A DNA stretch of 64,000 nucleotides from Firm-04 sp045596625 (GCA_045596625.1 JAZOCU010000011.1:1-64000), one strand, 5' to 3'. Positions 1 through 7,703 are shown, counted from the first letter of the stretch. Program-made: numbers and translations. Notes: a model not told the origin generated them from the letters alone.

Positions 1-1
1 G

Positions 2-97
2 CCGACAGAGGATGAGGACATCGAACGGCACAGCGACAGCAAGGTTCTCGCAGAGGAAATCCGACGTAAGGAAGCGTTGGGGATGCACATGGGATAA
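2..97 (+). CDS. C-terminal end of an unidentified element gene (partial)
   Basis: An open frame enters from the left edge and ends at a TAA (95-97), giving 31 residues rich in Glu, Asp, Arg and Lys and ending in LGMHMG. The piece is too short to identify. From its position ahead of the TnpW-like and recombinase genes it is probably an accessory or mobilisation gene of the same element, but nothing in the 31 residues proves that. Confidence 0.5.
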   Translation, partial: PTEDEDIERHSDSKVLAEEIRRKEALGMHMG

Positions 98-179
98 CAC
101 CCATTCAAAAATCGATGAAGGAGGGATCAAAATGAATCACACGAATCAAACAGAAATCAGAAAAGGAGTGTGATGCCGA

Positions 180-362
180 TTGAAGAAAACGAATCTTAAG
201 GCTTATGAATTTCAAAAACGAGAACACAAGGAGAACGCACATTATGTGAAAATCGAAGGCACGATCTACTATGTGCATGATGTGTTTGACTCACAGGCAA
301 AGGAAACCGCTGAGGATAAGCTCAGATACCTCATGGAACAGGATATGCAGAAAGTTTCGTAA
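180..362 (+). CDS. TnpW-like small transposon-encoded protein
   Basis: The product has 60 residues. It carries the core of the TnpW family: an I-x-G-T-x-Y-x-V strand (residues about 25-34) followed by a K-E-T-A-E-D-K-L helix, resembling the short TnpW proteins found just upstream of TnpX recombinases. Its exact role is unknown; a DNA-binding or accessory role in excision is only presumed. The start is a TTG at 180, about 9 nt after the ribosome site AAAGGAGTG (162-170); an in-frame stop at 171 rules out anything longer. The recombinase begins about 90 nt downstream, so they probably share a transcript. Confidence 0.7.
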   Translation: MKKTNLKAYEFQKREHKENAHYVKIEGTIYYVHDVFDSQAKETAEDKLRYLMEQDMQKVS

Positions 363-451
363 AACACTGGACTTGTCGGATCGGTTGTGGTATCCTGTTG
401 GTAGCACAATCGGTTTGGCATAGTCCGCAAGGACGGAAAGGAAGGTAACGA

Positions 452-2065
452 ATGCCAAACAATAATAAAATAACAGCCCTGTATTGCCGTCTGTCCCATG
501 AGGATATGCTGCAGGGCGAGAGCAACAGCATCACCAATCAAAAGGATATCCTTACTAAGTTCGCAGTTGAACACGGATTTCTCAATCATCAATTTTATAT
601 TGACGATGGTTATACAGGCAGTGACTTCAATCGTCCTGCTTTCAAAAGATTGCTGGAGGATGTTGAAGATGATAGAGTGTCAACGATTATCGTCAAGGAT
701 TTATCCAGATTCGGAAGAAATCATCTTCATGTAGGATTGTATACTGAGGAATATTTCCCACAGCGTGGAGTGCGTTTTATCGCAATCAACGATAATGTGG
801 ACACGGCGGATGCAAATTCATCAGGCATGGATATCGCAACATTCTGCAATATCTTCAACGAGATGCATGTGAAGGATACTTCCAAGAAGATCAAGGCAAG
901 CAATAAAATCAAATCAGACCGAGGACAACGTGTTGCATCAAGGCCGCCGTATGGTTATCGCAAGTCAGAGCATGACAAAAATATGCTGATTCCCGATGAG
1001 GAAACAGCATCTGTTGTCCGTAAGATTTTTCATCTGTGTGCCGAAGGATATGGTCCATCGCAGATCGCAAAACAGCTTGAAAAGGAGAGAATCATCACTC
1101 CGGCCATGTATGAATACAACCACAGCGGTATTATTCTTTCGAATTTTGATGTAAGCAAACCATATGCATGGAATCCAACAACGATTGCACAGATGCTGGA
1201 GGATGTAAGCTATCTGGGACACACTTGCAATTTCCGATTCGGCAGACCATCTTACAAAGATCACCGAAAGCTGAAGCGTCCCGAATCGGAGCATAAACTC
1301 ATTGAGAATACCCAGGAACCAATCATTGATCAGAACACATGGGACATTGTACAGCGGATTCGCAAGAGCAAACGCAGACGAACGAACTTCAATGAAAAGA
1401 GCATTTTTGCAGGAATTCTGTTCTGTGCTGACTGCAAAAGCAAATTGTATTTTCATCGTCATCGTAATGGAAAGCCAGAAACCTGGAAATTTGTCTGTGC
1501 AAATTACAGGAAGAATACAAGTAACTCCTGCACCATGCATTCCATAAAGGAAAGTCACTTGAAGCGATTGGTACTGCATGAAATCCAAGCAATCACCCAA
1601 TCTGCAAGAGAGCATCCTGAGCAATTTGCTGATTTTATCGGACGCAGAGTCAATGCAGAACTCAACAAAACCATTGCAGAATCATCGAAACAGCTGACCA
1701 GATACGAAAAGCGTATGGCAGAACTGACGGTCATATTCAAGAAGCTATACGAAGACCGTGTGCTTGGAGCAATTGATGATGATCAATTCCAAATGCTGTC
1801 ACAGGGATATGCTGCAGAGCAATCTGAATTGAAGGTGCAGATTGCCGCATTAAATGAAACCATAACGAAAGCCAAAAGCAAGACAGCAGATACAGCAAGG
1901 TTCATCTCACTGGCAAAGAAGTATACGGCTCTGACGGAGTTAACGCAAGAGGTTCTCCACACCTTCGTATCGCGTATTGAAGTCCACGAAAGAACCATCG
2001 ACAGCTTCGGCAAAGAGCATCAAGATATTGACATTTACTTCACGCACATCGGTGCTGTGAAGTAA
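452..2065 (+). CDS. Large serine recombinase, TnpX/CcrB type
   Basis: This is a site-specific recombinase that excises and integrates the element. The N-terminal resolvase domain (about 1-150) carries the nucleophile motif YCRLS and the following GESNSI segment typical of TnpX proteins. A 'recombinase' domain follows (about 170-290; RPPYGYRK...). A zinc ribbon (CADCK ... CANYR..TSNSC, about 325-370), a coiled coil and a C-terminal DUF4368-like end (FVSRIEVHERT) complete it. At 537 residues the length is normal, and all main motifs are present, so it is likely active. The ATG has a good Shine-Dalgarno (GGAAGG). A small GTCC-GCAA-GGAC hairpin (426-437) lies just before the ribosome site. Confidence 0.93.
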   Translation: MPNNNKITALYCRLSHEDMLQGESNSITNQKDILTKFAVEHGFLNHQFYIDDGYTGSDFNRPAFKRLLEDVEDDRVSTIIVKDLSRFGRNHLHVGLYTEEYFPQRGVRFIAINDNVDTADANSSGMDIATFCNIFNEMHVKDTSKKIKASNKIKSDRGQRVASRPPYGYRKSEHDKNMLIPDEETASVVRKIFHLCAEGYGPSQIAKQLEKERIITPAMYEYNHSGIILSNFDVSKPYAWNPTTIAQMLEDVSYLGHTCNFRFGRPSYKDHRKLKRPESEHKLIENTQEPIIDQNTWDIVQRIRKSKRRRTNFNEKSIFAGILFCADCKSKLYFHRHRNGKPETWKFVCANYRKNTSNSCTMHSIKESHLKRLVLHEIQAITQSAREHPEQFADFIGRRVNAELNKTIAESSKQLTRYEKRMAELTVIFKKLYEDRVLGAIDDDQFQMLSQGYAAEQSELKVQIAALNETITKAKSKTADTARFISLAKKYTALTELTQEVLHTFVSRIEVHERTIDSFGKEHQDIDIYFTHIGAVK

Positions 2066-2080
2066 TCCGCACAAAGAAAA

Positions 2081-2104
2081 GTGGATAGCATTCCTGCTAT
2101 CCAC
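2081..2104 (+). terminator. Hairpin after the recombinase gene
   Basis: A perfect 10-bp stem (GTGGATAGCA / TGCTATCCAC) with a TTCC loop lies 15 nt after the recombinase stop. It has no U-run, so it may protect the mRNA 3' end or act as a weak terminator. Confidence 0.5.
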
Positions 2105-2156
2105 TATCCCGAATTAAGTGTTCCCTAATTCAGCCACGATAAATCGGTATTTTTTG

Positions 2157-2185
2157 ATGTCATCTATTTTGAGCAAGACAGACAA
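2157..2185 (+). repeat. 29-bp direct repeat, copy 1
   Basis: It matches 26 of 29 positions with copy 2 at 3010-3038 in the same orientation (ATGTCATCT-n-TTTTG-nn-CAAGACAGACAA). It lies 4 nt before an intrinsic terminator. It is probably an element-end or old attachment sequence; the role is inferred. Confidence 0.7.
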
Positions 2186-2189
2186 GAAA

Positions 2190-2219
2190 CCTCCGATGTG
2201 AAAACATCGGAGGTTTTTT
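2190..2219 (+). terminator. Intrinsic terminator
   Basis: A 9-bp stem CCTCCGATG / CATCGGAGG (2190-2198 with 2205-2213) is followed by six T. It would end transcripts coming from the recombinase. Confidence 0.88.
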
Positions 2220-2220
2220 A

Positions 2221-2249
2221 TTGCATTCGTCTGCGTTGTGTGGTATAAT
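2221..2249 (+). promoter_or_regulatory. Sigma-A promoter of the DinB-like gene
   Basis: TTGCAT (2221-2226), a 17-nt spacer and TATAAT (2244-2249), directly after the terminator and 55 nt ahead of the ATG at 2305. Confidence 0.75.
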
Positions 2250-2304
2250 ATAAGAGGTCGGACAGACCGAAAAACCAAATAAGAATTTAGTGAGGTGCTA
2301 ATTC

Positions 2305-2967
2305 ATGAATAAAGAATGGTCGGAAATGAATAAAACCTTACAGTTACAAATTAAGAGAAAAGATACTTTTGTAACGGGTATAGATACATTATTAGAGCTT
2401 CGCAAAACTCTTATGAAACAAATTTTGCAGTTTAGAAATGAACTGTCTGATTTCGATTTTTGTGCTATGCCCTTTATAAATGCGAAAGGTTATCATAACA
2501 AAACGATTGCATATTCCTTATGGCATATCTTCCGTATAGAGGATATTGTAGCACATTCACTGATTGCAAATAATGAGCAGATTTTGTTTGTGGGCAATTA
2601 TCAGAGCCGCATAAAGTCTCCGGTTATTACAACTGCAAATGAACTTGTAAAAGAAGAAATCAGAGCGTTTTCAAAGAAACTTTCTATTGAAGAACTGTAT
2701 CATTATATTGCTGATGTTGATGAATCTACAACAGGTATTTTAAAGGCGCTTACATATAGTGATATGAAACGAAGAATATCCGATGACAGAAGAAAACAAT
2801 TAGAGATGCTCAATGTAGTAAGCACTGATGAAAACGCCTATTGGCTAATTGATTATTGGTGCGGAAAAGATTTTAAGGGCCTGATACAAATGCCGTTTTC
2901 AAGACATTGGATTATGCATGTTGAGGCGTGTTTAAAGATAAGTGATAAACAATTATCTGCCAAGTGA
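2305..2967 (+). CDS. DinB/YfiT-like four-helix-bundle protein
   Basis: The product has 220 residues. It is mainly helical, with the spaced histidines of the DinB superfamily: one in YSLWHIF (about residue 73) and the HWIMH pair near the C-terminus, which in the family bind a divalent metal. Some relatives are annotated 'phage head-tail adapter', which has no support here. The substrate is unknown; family members include thiol-dependent S-transferases and damage-induced proteins. It has its own promoter and terminator and is clearly more AT-rich than the genes after 3600. It lies between two 29-bp direct repeats, which suggests it arrived as cargo. Confidence 0.72.
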   Translation: MNKEWSEMNKTLQLQIKRKDTFVTGIDTLLELRKTLMKQILQFRNELSDFDFCAMPFINAKGYHNKTIAYSLWHIFRIEDIVAHSLIANNEQILFVGNYQSRIKSPVITTANELVKEEIRAFSKKLSIEELYHYIADVDESTTGILKALTYSDMKRRISDDRRKQLEMLNVVSTDENAYWLIDYWCGKDFKGLIQMPFSRHWIMHVEACLKISDKQLSAK

Positions 2968-3009
2968 ATTGCAATTTACCGAACTGAACATATTACATAG
3001 CCGTTTTCA

Positions 3010-3038
3010 ATGTCATCTGTTTTGTACAAGACAGACAA
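3010..3038 (+). repeat. 29-bp direct repeat, copy 2
   Basis: It differs from copy 1 (2157-2185) at three positions. It contains the palindrome TTGTACAA and lies 10 nt before a second terminator, so the order repeat then terminator is the same at both copies. Confidence 0.7.
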
Positions 3039-3048
3039 TATTTATCAA

Positions 3049-3078
3049 AACACATTCTGAAATCAGAATGTGTTTTTT
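3049..3078 (+). terminator. Intrinsic terminator of the DinB-like gene
   Basis: A long stem AACACATTCTGA / TCAGAATGTGTT (3049-3060 with 3063-3074) is followed by T residues. The apparent loop of 2 nt means the top pairs must open. Confidence 0.85.
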
Positions 3079-3443
3079 CATGCAACCTCAATTTTTATTT
3101 TCGGAGAACCCATCTTACCTCAGCAGTAGTTTATTTCACAACAAGAGTGACTTGTTCATTCAGTGAAAGTCGCTTATAATCAAAAGGGCTGATGCTAAGA
3201 TTCACAAATTGCTTTCTTTCCGGAATGACTACACGCACATATTTTGTATTGTTTTGCTTGCGCAGTATATCACACCTATATGGTATTATCAAGCACATGT
3301 CACATGTATCTGCGTTTTTGTTGGTGCTTTCTCTAAAAGATTAGATAATTATGCAATTTTACCGATTAACATACTGAGCGTACACATTTTTATCATTTTA
3401 GATGAAATTTAAAGAGAAGAGAGAGATATCCGCACTTGTTATA
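3079..3443. other. AT-rich gap without a convincing gene
   Basis: About 365 nt between the cargo gene terminator and the next promoter. The short open frames here have no ribosome site and a biased, hydrophobic composition, and none resembles a protein I know. It may be element scar sequence. Confidence 0.6.
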
Positions 3444-3472
3444 TTGACAAATTTTAGGGAAGATGATATAAT
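3444..3472 (+). promoter_or_regulatory. Perfect consensus sigma-A promoter
   Basis: TTGACA (3444-3449), exactly 17 nt, TATAAT (3467-3472). It implies a leader of about 140 nt before the ATG at 3622. A full consensus predicts strong transcription, so control is likely to act on the leader RNA. Confidence 0.88.
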
Positions 3473-3493
3473 AATTAGGATTTTTGTTTTTTT

Positions 3494-3594
3494 GGATCGT
3501 AAGCTGCGATAATGCAAAGAGATCATTGACGCGGCTATGATTATATATGACCCGAAGCCCAAGGGTAATCGGGTAACGCGGATCTATATGATCC
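3494..3594 (+). promoter_or_regulatory. Structured 5' leader RNA, possible unknown riboswitch or protein-binding element
   Basis: A closing stem of 7 bp (3494-3500 with 3588-3594) encloses two further helices: AGCTGCG/CGCGGCT (3502-3508 with 3530-3536, one G-U) and ACCCG/CGGGT (3550-3554 with 3570-3574). The 3' strand of the closing stem can instead pair with GGATC at 3580-3584 to form a local hairpin 4 nt before a conserved block that includes the ribosome site. Two mutually exclusive folds are therefore possible. It does not match the purine, TPP, FMN, SAM, c-di-GMP or ZTP aptamers as I know them. Pairings were found by eye and no energies were computed. Confidence 0.45.
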
Positions 3595-3621
3595 ATCATT
3601 ACATAATTAGGAGGATTTATT

Positions 3622-4692
3622 ATGAAAGCTGGACAACTGTTTATTAAGACACTGCCATTTTGCTTGGCAAAGCTGCTGATTGGCGGCGCAACCGTAATTG
3701 CCTCGGTGCTTTTGCTTGTGATTCTGTTGTTGATCGGTTCGCTGTTTGGGGATGCAGGCCTTGGGTTTGCAATACTGATCTGGGTTGCTTTGAGTGGTGC
3801 GGTTCGTTATTTTATCATGCATTATATCGGATATCTGATCAAAGCCGGTCATGTTGCTGTGCTTGCAGAGGCATCCGTGACCGGCGTTGTTCCTGCAAAT
3901 CAAATTGCATATGGCAAAGATATGGTAAAGTCTCGTTTTGCAACTGCTAATATCTATTTTGTTGTCGATAAGCTTGTAAGCGGTGCTGTCAAGCAGATTC
4001 AGCGTGGCATTGAAAAGCTTGGCAATGCACTTGATTTTATTCCCGGTATGCAGCAGATCACCCAGCTTGCTACGTTTTTCGTTCAGCTTTCTCTGGGCTA
4101 TGTGGATGAGTGCTGCCTTGGCTATACCTTCTATAAGAAGGAGCAGAGTGCTTTCCAGAGCGCTTGTGATGGTGTTGTGATTTATGCGCAGAACATCAAG
4201 CATTTGTTGAAGAATGCTGCCCTTACCATGCTGAAGGTCATTTTGCTGGTAATTGTGGCGCTTGTTCTGGTTTTTGTTCCTCTCGGTTTGCTCTTTAAGG
4301 TTATGGGCTGGAATGCATTGATTGCATTTTTGCTGGCATGCTTTATTACTTCTGTGTTGAAATTTGCATTCCTTGACAGCTTTATTCTCTGTCAGACAAT
4401 GGTAAGCTATATGCAGGTTGCTCCTACAACGCAGATCACCTTTGACCTTTATAATAAGCTGTGCGGTCTGTCCAACAGCTTTAAGGAGCTGTGGAATAAG
4501 AGCAAGACAGAATCTCCTCAGCCTGCTTTTGCTGCTGCTGCTCCTGCCGGTACCGCAACCGTTTCTTCGTCTCAGCCGGCACAGAACAGTGTTCCTACTG
4601 CTGCTGCACAGAGTAAATTCTGTACACATTGCGGTAAGCAGTGTGATGCTGATACAAAATTCTGCGGTTCTTGTGGAGCGCCGATGCAATAA
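3622..4692 (+). CDS. Multi-pass membrane protein with C-terminal zinc ribbon
   Basis: The product has 356 residues. There is a hydrophobic N-terminal pair of helices (about 10-75), a central soluble or amphipathic part, and another hydrophobic pair (about 200-260). An Ala/Pro-rich linker (about 295-330) leads to a zinc ribbon with two CxxC pairs (CTHCGKQCDADTKFCGSCG) at the very C-terminus, which is probably cytoplasmic. The function is unknown. It is strongly expressed by its promoter, has an AGGAGG ribosome site, and is followed after 71 nt by a second zinc-ribbon envelope protein whose RBS region has the same design, so they probably act together. Confidence 0.8.
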   Translation: MKAGQLFIKTLPFCLAKLLIGGATVIASVLLLVILLLIGSLFGDAGLGFAILIWVALSGAVRYFIMHYIGYLIKAGHVAVLAEASVTGVVPANQIAYGKDMVKSRFATANIYFVVDKLVSGAVKQIQRGIEKLGNALDFIPGMQQITQLATFFVQLSLGYVDECCLGYTFYKKEQSAFQSACDGVVIYAQNIKHLLKNAALTMLKVILLVIVALVLVFVPLGLLFKVMGWNALIAFLLACFITSVLKFAFLDSFILCQTMVSYMQVAPTTQITFDLYNKLCGLSNSFKELWNKSKTESPQPAFAAAAPAGTATVSSSQPAQNSVPTAAAQSKFCTHCGKQCDADTKFCGSCGAPMQ

Positions 4693-4719
4693 TTCATCGT
4701 TTTGATACCTGAAATATAG

Positions 4720-4754
4720 GATCCTTTCCGGATCGGTGTTACATAATTTAGAGG
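4720..4754 (+). promoter_or_regulatory. Hairpin/RBS module shared with the preceding gene
   Basis: Hairpin GATCC-TTTCC-GGATC (4720-4734), 4 nt, then TTACATAATTTAGAGG (4739-4754). The preceding gene has hairpin GGATC-TATAT-GATCC (3580-3594), 4 nt, then TTACATAATTAGGAGG (3599-3614). Stem strands are swapped but the 5-bp/5-nt/5-bp layout and spacing are identical, which points to a shared translational control element. Confidence 0.5.
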
Positions 4755-4763
4755 TAATGCTTC

Positions 4764-6116
4764 ATGAAACGAATTGTCAATATACTGCTTTCCGTATTGT
4801 TGTTTGTATCTCTTGGCTTCTTTTCCGGTAAGACTCATGCGTCTGACAAAATCGATTTGACCACGTTTGTATTGCCCAAGCCACAGCCGTTGCAGTTTTA
4901 TCTGTTCGAGTCGGAACCGGAAAGCGAAACAGAATATGATGCGCTGGCAATGATCTATACTGTGGATGACACGGTCGCCGCTCTTTCAGCGAATGCATGG
5001 AGTCAATCGGATGCATTTCTTGAGAGAAACGGTCTGCAGTATTTTGGAATTTGTTTGCAATACGATGTATCTCTGGATGGTGAGGAGAACTGGCAGTATC
5101 ATCCGGAATGGGATCTTCAGTATTATGCAGGCAGTTTCAGTCATGGGTATTCCAGCGTTCCACTGTCTGATGTTGCGATGAATGCGTTTGAATTCTTCTG
5201 GCTGTATTATCATCAAGGGGAAGGTTCGGATACGTTTGTTCCCTATCAGCCTGCGATTATTACCAAGCAGCATCAGAATGACAATGGGGATACATGGAAC
5301 ACCTATCATTTTGATATTGAGAATCACAGCTTGTATACTCGCTGTCGGTACTATATGGAATGGCAGACGGTCGACCCGTTGACCAATGAGGTCAGTGAGA
5401 TGCAGCATAGCGTAGGTCCTTGGTCAGACAGTACTGTTATTGATCGGAATTCTGCGATGGCAATTCCCGAGAAGCCTGTTTCTTATGATGCTCCTGTGAT
5501 TTCTGATCTGCAGATGCTTCCGCCCGGAGAAACCCAGCAAACCTATGATCTGAGCTATTTTCTTTCCACGCCGCAATCTGTATGGACAGCAAACATGTAC
5601 TATCTTATGACCAATGATGGAGGATTTGACGGTCTGAAAACACAGATCAGCATTAACGGCGGCGATTGGCAGGACTATGAGACCCTTGACAGCTTTGGTG
5701 ATCTGGGCTTGAATAACGGCAGACGTTATGCAAACGGACAGCTTGCCTTTACCGAGGATAGTCACATTCGCTTGCGTGTTCGCTATATAGGAACACAGGG
5801 TGCATCGGAGTGGTCGAATATACTGGAACTGAATGGTAACGCTACAAATCTCAAAACCGAAGCCGTTTCTTCATCGGATTCGAATGATGTTACCACTACA
5901 ACAACTGTCAGTACACCGATCAGTCCGGAAAATGAGGCGCACAGCCTATCCGGCGTGTTTGTGTGGGTGATTGCGATTCTTGCATTGATCTTGCTTGTGG
6001 TCGTCATTTTGATGGTGGCAACCAAAAAGCATATCTGTCCAAACTGCAATACCAAATGCAAAAAGCAGGCGGACACTTGTCCAAAGTGCGGACGAAAGCT
6101 TTCCAAATCAGAGTAA
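4764..6116 (+). CDS. Exported, membrane-anchored protein with C-terminal zinc ribbon
   Basis: The product has 450 residues. A signal peptide occupies about 1-27 (lysine/arginine start, hydrophobic core, THA-S cleavage site). A large extracellular part (about 28-385) is rich in Tyr, Trp and Asp with beta-sandwich-like segments. A Ser/Thr stretch, one membrane helix (about 395-420) and a cytoplasmic zinc ribbon (CPNCNTKCKKQADTCPKCG) follow. I do not recognise the outer domain. The topology would place the zinc ribbon inside and the sensor or binding part outside. It is second in an operon with the preceding zinc-ribbon membrane protein. Confidence 0.8.
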   Translation: MKRIVNILLSVLLFVSLGFFSGKTHASDKIDLTTFVLPKPQPLQFYLFESEPESETEYDALAMIYTVDDTVAALSANAWSQSDAFLERNGLQYFGICLQYDVSLDGEENWQYHPEWDLQYYAGSFSHGYSSVPLSDVAMNAFEFFWLYYHQGEGSDTFVPYQPAIITKQHQNDNGDTWNTYHFDIENHSLYTRCRYYMEWQTVDPLTNEVSEMQHSVGPWSDSTVIDRNSAMAIPEKPVSYDAPVISDLQMLPPGETQQTYDLSYFLSTPQSVWTANMYYLMTNDGGFDGLKTQISINGGDWQDYETLDSFGDLGLNNGRRYANGQLAFTEDSHIRLRVRYIGTQGASEWSNILELNGNATNLKTEAVSSSDSNDVTTTTTVSTPISPENEAHSLSGVFVWVIAILALILLVVVILMVATKKHICPNCNTKCKKQADTCPKCGRKLSKSE

Positions 6117-6151
6117 CTTTTTATTAATCAACGCTTTCTTTTGATAACAGT

Positions 6152-6187
6152 AAAACGGATACCACATTATGTGGTATCCGTTTTTTG
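6152..6187. terminator. Bidirectional terminator between convergent genes
   Basis: A 14-bp stem (AAAACGGATACCAC / GTGGTATCCGTTTT, 6152-6165 with 6171-6184) has T on the right and A on the left, so it can serve both the zinc-ribbon operon (+) and the Crp-like gene (-). Confidence 0.9.
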
Positions 6188-6200
6188 TTTTTTGCTGATA

Positions 6201-6860
6201 TTATAACAATTCAAAATAATTCTTCCGGCTGCGGAGTTCTCCTTCTTTTTGGAGTTTGCTGATCTCAACGGACAATCCGCTTCGTTCCACATTCAAATAG
6301 TCGGCAAGCTCTTGACGATCGAAGGGGATTGTAAAGCAATTGCTTCCTGCTTTTTCAGCTTGTATGGAAAGATATGTCAACAGCTTATCCCGCGTTGTGC
6401 GTTTCGAGGTGATTTCAATTTTTTGATGATATTCCATTGTTTTAACGGCAAGATCTTTCATCAGATTAAAAACCATCTGATGATGAAAACCGCATTGATT
6501 GTTGCAGGTGTGCAAAATATGGCTGCAATCGATCAGCATTATGATACTGGGTTCATTGGCGATCACAGAAACAGGCAGTTCTTTGATCTCTGCACAGGCA
6601 AAGGCTTCACCAAACAAATCATTCTGTCTGACTTCCAACAGAATACTTCGGTTTCCGTAATAATCCAACCGTATGATCTGTACAGAACCGGAAAGTACGA
6701 TGCCAATATATTTTGCAGGTCTGCCTTCCAGAAAGATGCTGTCTTTTTTATCAAATTGCTCGATGCGTGCGCCGAGGCAATGAAGCATTCTCAGCAAATC
6801 GGCATCGTTAATTTCACGGAATAGTCTGCAATTCTGCAAAATGTGCAAATACTGTTCCAT
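6201..6860 (-). CDS. Crp/Fnr-family transcriptional regulator
   Basis: The product has 219 residues. An N-terminal cyclic-nucleotide-binding-like beta-roll (about 15-120; GxVQIIRxDYYGNRSIL, then DLFGEAFA) is followed by a long dimerisation helix and a C-terminal winged helix (RDKLLTYLSIQA ... DRQELADYLNVERSGLSVEISKLQKEG). There is no N-terminal Cys cluster as in Fnr. The Glu of FGEA is present but the usual Arg-Ser cAMP contact is not obvious, so the ligand is unknown. It lies downstream of an AraC-type regulator on the same strand (42-nt gap) and may be cotranscribed with it. Ribosome site GAGGAG precedes the ATG. Confidence 0.88.
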   Translation of the reverse strand: MEQYLHILQNCRLFREINDADLLRMLHCLGARIEQFDKKDSIFLEGRPAKYIGIVLSGSVQIIRLDYYGNRSILLEVRQNDLFGEAFACAEIKELPVSVIANEPSIIMLIDCSHILHTCNNQCGFHHQMVFNLMKDLAVKTMEYHQKIEITSKRTTRDKLLTYLSIQAEKAGSNCFTIPFDRQELADYLNVERSGLSVEISKLQKEGELRSRKNYFELL

Positions 6861-6902
6861 AAAAACTCCTCTCAGAAAATGAATGGCATCATAAAGCGAT
6901 GT

Positions 6903-7658
6903 TTATTTGGAATATCCGGAAATTTCACTGCGGTAATTTCGGTCACGATATTGCTTGGGCGTAAGCCCTGTATATTTTTTGAATACACTGATAAATGCAC
7001 TTTGCGACGAAAAACCCAATGCAAGAGAGATGTCCAGAAATGAAAAATCAGAATGGCGAAGCATATTTTCAGCGGTGTTAATTTTGGCTCTGGAAACAAA
7101 TTCCTTGATCGTAACGCCGGTTTCCTTGATAAACAGTTTTGAAAGATAGGAAGGATTCAGATGTTCCCGTAGAGCCAATTCTTTCACCGAAAGATTTTGA
7201 TGGAGATTTTCATAGATATAATCAATACATTTTCGGATATGAATAGAAATCGCTGAGAGCTTTTTTATCTCACGCATCCGTTCTGCATAATCAACCAACA
7301 TTTCTTCGAACAGATCGATCACGGCATCACAGCTAGTACATTGATCTGCCTTTAGAATGTAGATATCAGCCAGCGTATAAGCGGTATCGTGGCTCATGCC
7401 GCCTTCAATGCAGATTCTGGAGGTTAATGAAACCGATACTACAAAATGATAAATCAGATTTCTTACGGGATGTAGTGACAGTTGTCCCTTGCCTGCCATA
7501 AAATCTGTTCTTGCAGCAGCAAAATTCAGCCGTACTTGTTCCACATCGCCTGATTGTACGGTTATGTATTTTTCAAATTCGCTTTGATAGGCAGTGCGGG
7601 TAAAACCATTCATTTTCTGTACATACAGCCGATAATTCAAATCTCGATTGGTCTTCAT
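6903..7658 (-). CDS. AraC-family transcriptional regulator
   Basis: The product has 251 residues. The N-terminal domain (about 1-140) is an unassigned ligand or dimerisation region. The C-terminal AraC/XylS domain has both helix-turn-helix units (LSVKELALREHLNPSYLSKLF and the DISLALGFSSQSAFISVFKKYTGLTPKQYR signature, given here as motif landmarks). The start is set at the ATG preceded by GGTGA; a GTG three codons upstream overlaps that ribosome site. It is divergent from a MATE transporter, and two identical 13-bp repeats lie between them, so it very probably controls that transporter and itself. Confidence 0.9.
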   Translation of the reverse strand: MKTNRDLNYRLYVQKMNGFTRTAYQSEFEKYITVQSGDVEQVRLNFAAARTDFMAGKGQLSLHPVRNLIYHFVVSVSLTSRICIEGGMSHDTAYTLADIYILKADQCTSCDAVIDLFEEMLVDYAERMREIKKLSAISIHIRKCIDYIYENLHQNLSVKELALREHLNPSYLSKLFIKETGVTIKEFVSRAKINTAENMLRHSDFSFLDISLALGFSSQSAFISVFKKYTGLTPKQYRDRNYRSEISGYSK

Positions 7659-7703
7659 AAATATCACCGCTTTCCGTATATATGCTTTGCTTTTTCTAAG
7701 GAT

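Larger units (their letters stand above)
1..2219 (+). mobile_element. Right end of a TnpX-type integrative element
   Basis: A TnpW-like gene followed by a large serine recombinase as the last gene is the usual right-end layout of Tn4451/Tn1549-like elements. The left part lies outside the window. The exact right junction is not visible; it should fall after the recombinase stop (2065), and the 29-bp repeat at 2157-2185 plus the terminator to 2219 is the most likely boundary zone. The boundary is inference; the element type is well supported by the recombinase. Confidence 0.65.

Noticed and set aside
2942..3412. Short plus-strand frames after the DinB-like gene
   Set aside because: They overlap the repeat and terminator, have no ribosome sites and are hydrophobic low-complexity translations of AT-rich DNA.
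3557..3584. Sequence resembling a T-box (AAGGGT...GGGTAACGCGG)
   Set aside because: The block lacks the rest of the T-box (stem I, specifier loop, antiterminator/terminator pair), and the downstream gene is not tRNA-, amino-acid- or transport-related in any clear way.
3607..4689. Open frame of 360 codons on the minus strand
   Set aside because: It is the mirror of the zinc-ribbon membrane protein and has low-complexity Asn/Gln/Cys content and no family match.
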